The translations under genes and the position numbers were made by a program. From Desulfobacterales bacterium CG23_combo_of_CG06-09_8_20_14_all_51_8 (GTDB lineage: Bacteria > Desulfobacterota > Desulfobacteria > Desulfobacterales > Desulfosalsimonadaceae): a stretch of 6,395 nt of DNA. Below the pieces are notes generated by a model, which was given only the letters and a program-made list of their open reading frames with translations, was not told the origin of the DNA and searched no databases. The stretch lies in contig PCSG01000338.1 in assembly GCA_002772195.1 (NCBI GenBank), positions 1 to 6,395 on the forward strand, written 5' to 3'. Below, in pieces: positions 4,387 to 6,395 of this stretch (its first letter is position 1; the number at the start of each line of letters is the position of its first letter).

Positions 4387-6395
4387 CCAGAATTGTCTTC
4401 TGGTCTCAAAATCCTTCCAGGCATTTATGAACGCCTCTTTTGCATGGTCCGGGTCGAGTTGCATGATATCTTTGAGGTCATCCGCAAGACGTTCTGCCAC
4501 TTCTTGGGTGGAGCGCCTGAAAAAACTGATTTTCGGCGATATCAGCCGGGACCGTTGACCGGAAGGAGCGGCTGAAGCAAGAATCGTCGGCGCATAAGCC
4601 GAATAGTAGCAGAAATAACGGTCTTCCGATTTTTCAGACAAGGGTTTGGGGGAGGTGAACTGGTCCGATTCGTGGGGTGCGTTGATAATGGTCGGGAAAA
4701 ACACATAATCGCAATCGCTTTGCAGGGCATTCAGCACCACCCCGTGAACCATGGCGATGGGCGCGCAGAAATCCGCCTGGATGCGCCGGCTTCCTTCCGC
4801 CATCGCCTTGTCAGACCCTGGAATCATTTTGACCCGGAACCCGAGATTCATCAGAAACGATTCAAATAATGGCCCGTATTCAGCCATGTAAACCACCTGA
4901 GGAATGACGGCCACAGGCCCGCCGGCTTCTTTTTCAGCTTCAGGCCGCATGATCTGCCTGAAAGCGACCTCAAGATCCGAAACGGTCTTTTGTTTGCCTT
5001 TGGCGGTTTCATTGTAATCCCTTCCGCATTTCATTCCCCATGCGGTTTTTCGCCCGTTCACGGTGTAAACCGAAAGATCGCAATTGTTGGCGCACAGTTC
5101 GCAGATCTCCATCTCCACTGAATAGGTGATGTCGGTTCCGGCAAAATCCGAGGCGGAAAGACCCGCGTCCCGCAGCGCCAATGCGCAGCCGAGGGCTCCG
5201 GTGAGATGGCAGAACCTTGAGACTTTTACGCGGGTGCCGAGTTCTGAGGCGAACGCGGCGACAAGGGCCTTGTTTCTGGCGGTTGCGCCCTGAAAATAGA
5301 CGCATTGGCCAAAAGGCGTCTTGCCGACAACCTTGGAAAGGTAGTTGTCCCGCACACTGAAAAGAACGGCGGCCATGGTTCCGGCCTTGTCCCATCCTTC
5401 CGCGAGGAGGGTATTGAGGTCTCTTTCCATGTAAACCGTGCATCTGTCAGATGTGAACGGCGCGGTTTTTCCCAGGGTCAGGGCCGGGATTTCATCAAGC
5501 GCGACATCCAGGCGCATGGCCTGCTCTTCGATAAAGGAGCCGGTTCCGGCCGCGCACACATAATTCATGGTGGCAAGGGTGACGGCGCCGTTTCTGAGCC
5601 GGGTGAATTTGGAATCCTGGCCGCCGATTTCAATGATGGTGTCAACATCGGGGTCTATAAAGGTGGCGCCTTTGGCATGGGCCGTTATTTCGTTGATGGC
5701 CATATCCGCACCAAAAACGGATTTGACGAGTTCCCTGCCGGACCCCGTGGTGGCGACCCCTGCGATACCGGCACCGGTTTTTGAATAAATCGCATGTATT
5801 CTTGCAAGGATTTCGGTCACGGCTTTTACCGGGTTCCCGCGGGTTTTCGTATAAACGCCGAGCAGGACCCTTCCGCCTGTATCGGTGACAACGGCCTTGG
5901 TGCTGGTGGAACCCACGTCGATGCCGAGGTAAATGTGGCCTTTTAAGGATTCCGGAGAATCGTATGAAGTGACTTCAACGTCATCAATGATTTCGGTCCG
6001 GTCTTGGGAAAAATCTGGATAATCCATATCGGCGGCGGAAAGGGCAGGTCTGGAATGCCTTTTTGTGCCTGAATGTTCAGATAGGGATAAAAGGTCGCTG
6101 AATGGCCGCCGGGCCAGAATCGCCGCGCCCATGGCGTTCCAGAAGACGCCGTTTTCGGGAACTTCAATCTCCTGCTCAATCAGATCCGACAGGGCACTGA
6201 CAATGGCGCGGTTTTTCGCCACTCCGTCGACAAACACGAGACTCCCGTCCAGTTCTCTGCCCTGGGTGGTGCTGGCAACGATGCTTCGGGCCATTCCTTT
6301 GCAAAGTCCTGCCGCGATTCCCGAAGGAGAATATCCGGCTGCCTGGGCATGAATAATGTCGGATTTTGCAAATACCGCGCATCGTGTGGCAATGG
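4384..6395 (-). CDS. Large acyl-CoA dehydratase activase: BcrA/BadF-type ATPase domains plus DUF2229 segment (5' end beyond window)
   Basis: The frame enters open at the window edge (first full codon at 6393) and runs 669 codons to TAG 4384; ATG 6294 is internal, not a start. Activases of this family use ATP to push a low-potential electron from a [4Fe-4S] cluster into a radical dehydratase or reductase. Residues 1-93 are the end of a first ASKHA ATPase domain (RCAVFAKSDIIH at 4-15, FVDGVAKNRA at 54-63). A second domain is complete from about 153 to 415: phosphate loop GIDVGSTSTK (157-166), IGGQDSK (256-262), and cluster-ligand cysteines Cys280 (NYVCAAGTGSF) and Cys318 (SDRCTVYMERD). QGATARN (368-374) is the adenosine region. 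Next comes a Cys block C-x2-C-x3-C with a fourth Cys (431, 434, 438, 456), probably a metal site. A DUF2229-like fold (about 493-600) and a helical tail ending RRQFW follow. The TAG cuts between two conserved folds that are normally fused. The physiological substrate is unknown. Confidence 0.87.
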   Translation of the reverse strand, partial: IATRCAVFAKSDIIHAQAAGYSPSGIAAGLCKGMARSIVASTTQGRELDGSLVFVDGVAKNRAIVSALSDLIEQEIEVPENGVFWNAMGAAILARRPFSDLLSLSEHSGTKRHSRPALSAADMDYPDFSQDRTEIIDDVEVTSYDSPESLKGHIYLGIDVGSTSTKAVVTDTGGRVLLGVYTKTRGNPVKAVTEILARIHAIYSKTGAGIAGVATTGSGRELVKSVFGADMAINEITAHAKGATFIDPDVDTIIEIGGQDSKFTRLRNGAVTLATMNYVCAAGTGSFIEEQAMRLDVALDEIPALTLGKTAPFTSDRCTVYMERDLNTLLAEGWDKAGTMAAVLFSVRDNYLSKVVGKTPFGQCVYFQGATARNKALVAAFASELGTRVKVSRFCHLTGALGCALALRDAGLSASDFAGTDITYSVEMEICELCANNCDLSVYTVNGRKTAWGMKCGRDYNETAKGKQKTVSDLEVAFRQIMRPEAEKEAGGPVAVIPQVVYMAEYGPLFESFLMNLGFRVKMIPGSDKAMAEGSRRIQADFCAPIAMVHGVVLNALQSDCDYVFFPTIINAPHESDQFTSPKPLSEKSEDRYFCYYSAYAPTILASAAPSGQRSRLISPKISFFRRSTQEVAERLADDLKDIMQLDPDHAKEAFINAWKDFETRRQFW

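Noticed and set aside
4138..4575. 145-codon plus-strand ORF spanning the in-frame TAG region
   Set aside because: It is antisense to conserved activase sequence on both sides of the TAG. It has low-complexity, unfamiliar translation and no ribosome binding site of note.
5305..5784. 159-codon plus-strand ORF opposite the second ATPase domain
   Set aside because: It is antisense to the catalytic motifs of the ATPase domain and is explained by GC-rich codon structure.

Overview
The window reads like a piece of an anaerobic bacterial genome, most plausibly a sulfate-reducing or related deltaproteobacterium (Desulfobacterota). This is an inference from gene content. A very large ATP-dependent 2-hydroxyacyl-CoA dehydratase/benzoyl-CoA-reductase-type activase, a MopE-like Asp-rich repeat lipoprotein and an AbrB/PIN toxin-antitoxin remnant are a common mixture there. 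All recognisable genes lie on the minus strand, so transcription runs from high to low coordinates.

From right to left: positions 6395 to 2752 hold one very large reading frame whose 5' end is outside the window. It encodes the end of a first BcrA/BadF-type ATPase domain, a complete second one, a cysteine-rich/DUF2229 segment and then a dehydratase-like cysteine-rich segment. The frame is open except for a single in-frame TAG at 4386-4384, which splits it into a 669-codon visible upstream part and a 527-aa downstream part. The 16 codons after the TAG stay in frame and encode the start of the next conserved fold, and the downstream part has no credible start of its own. The most interesting question here is therefore whether the gene is read through (for example with pyrrolysine), has recently decayed, or carries a sequence error.

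Positions 2751 to 2136 hold an AbrB/SpoVT-type antitoxin gene with a good ribosome binding site and a tandem octamer upstream. Where its PIN-ribonuclease toxin should follow, only an out-of-frame C-terminal remnant of about 50 codons is left. The module is therefore an orphaned antitoxin with a deleted toxin.

Positions 2055 to 850 encode a complete zinc-dependent medium-chain dehydrogenase of about 400 aa, substrate unknown. Positions 849 to 295 are AT-rich and carry no convincing gene. They hold several small perfect hairpins, a short plus-strand ORF with a good Shine-Dalgarno sequence and a weak terminator-like hairpin. Positions 294 to 1 encode the first 98 residues of a secreted lipoprotein with 50-residue Asp/Cys repeats, which runs off the window.

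The activase region is visibly GC-rich and everything left of about 2750 is AT-richer, so the two halves of the window have different compositional histories. No tRNA, rRNA, CRISPR array or intact mobile element was seen.
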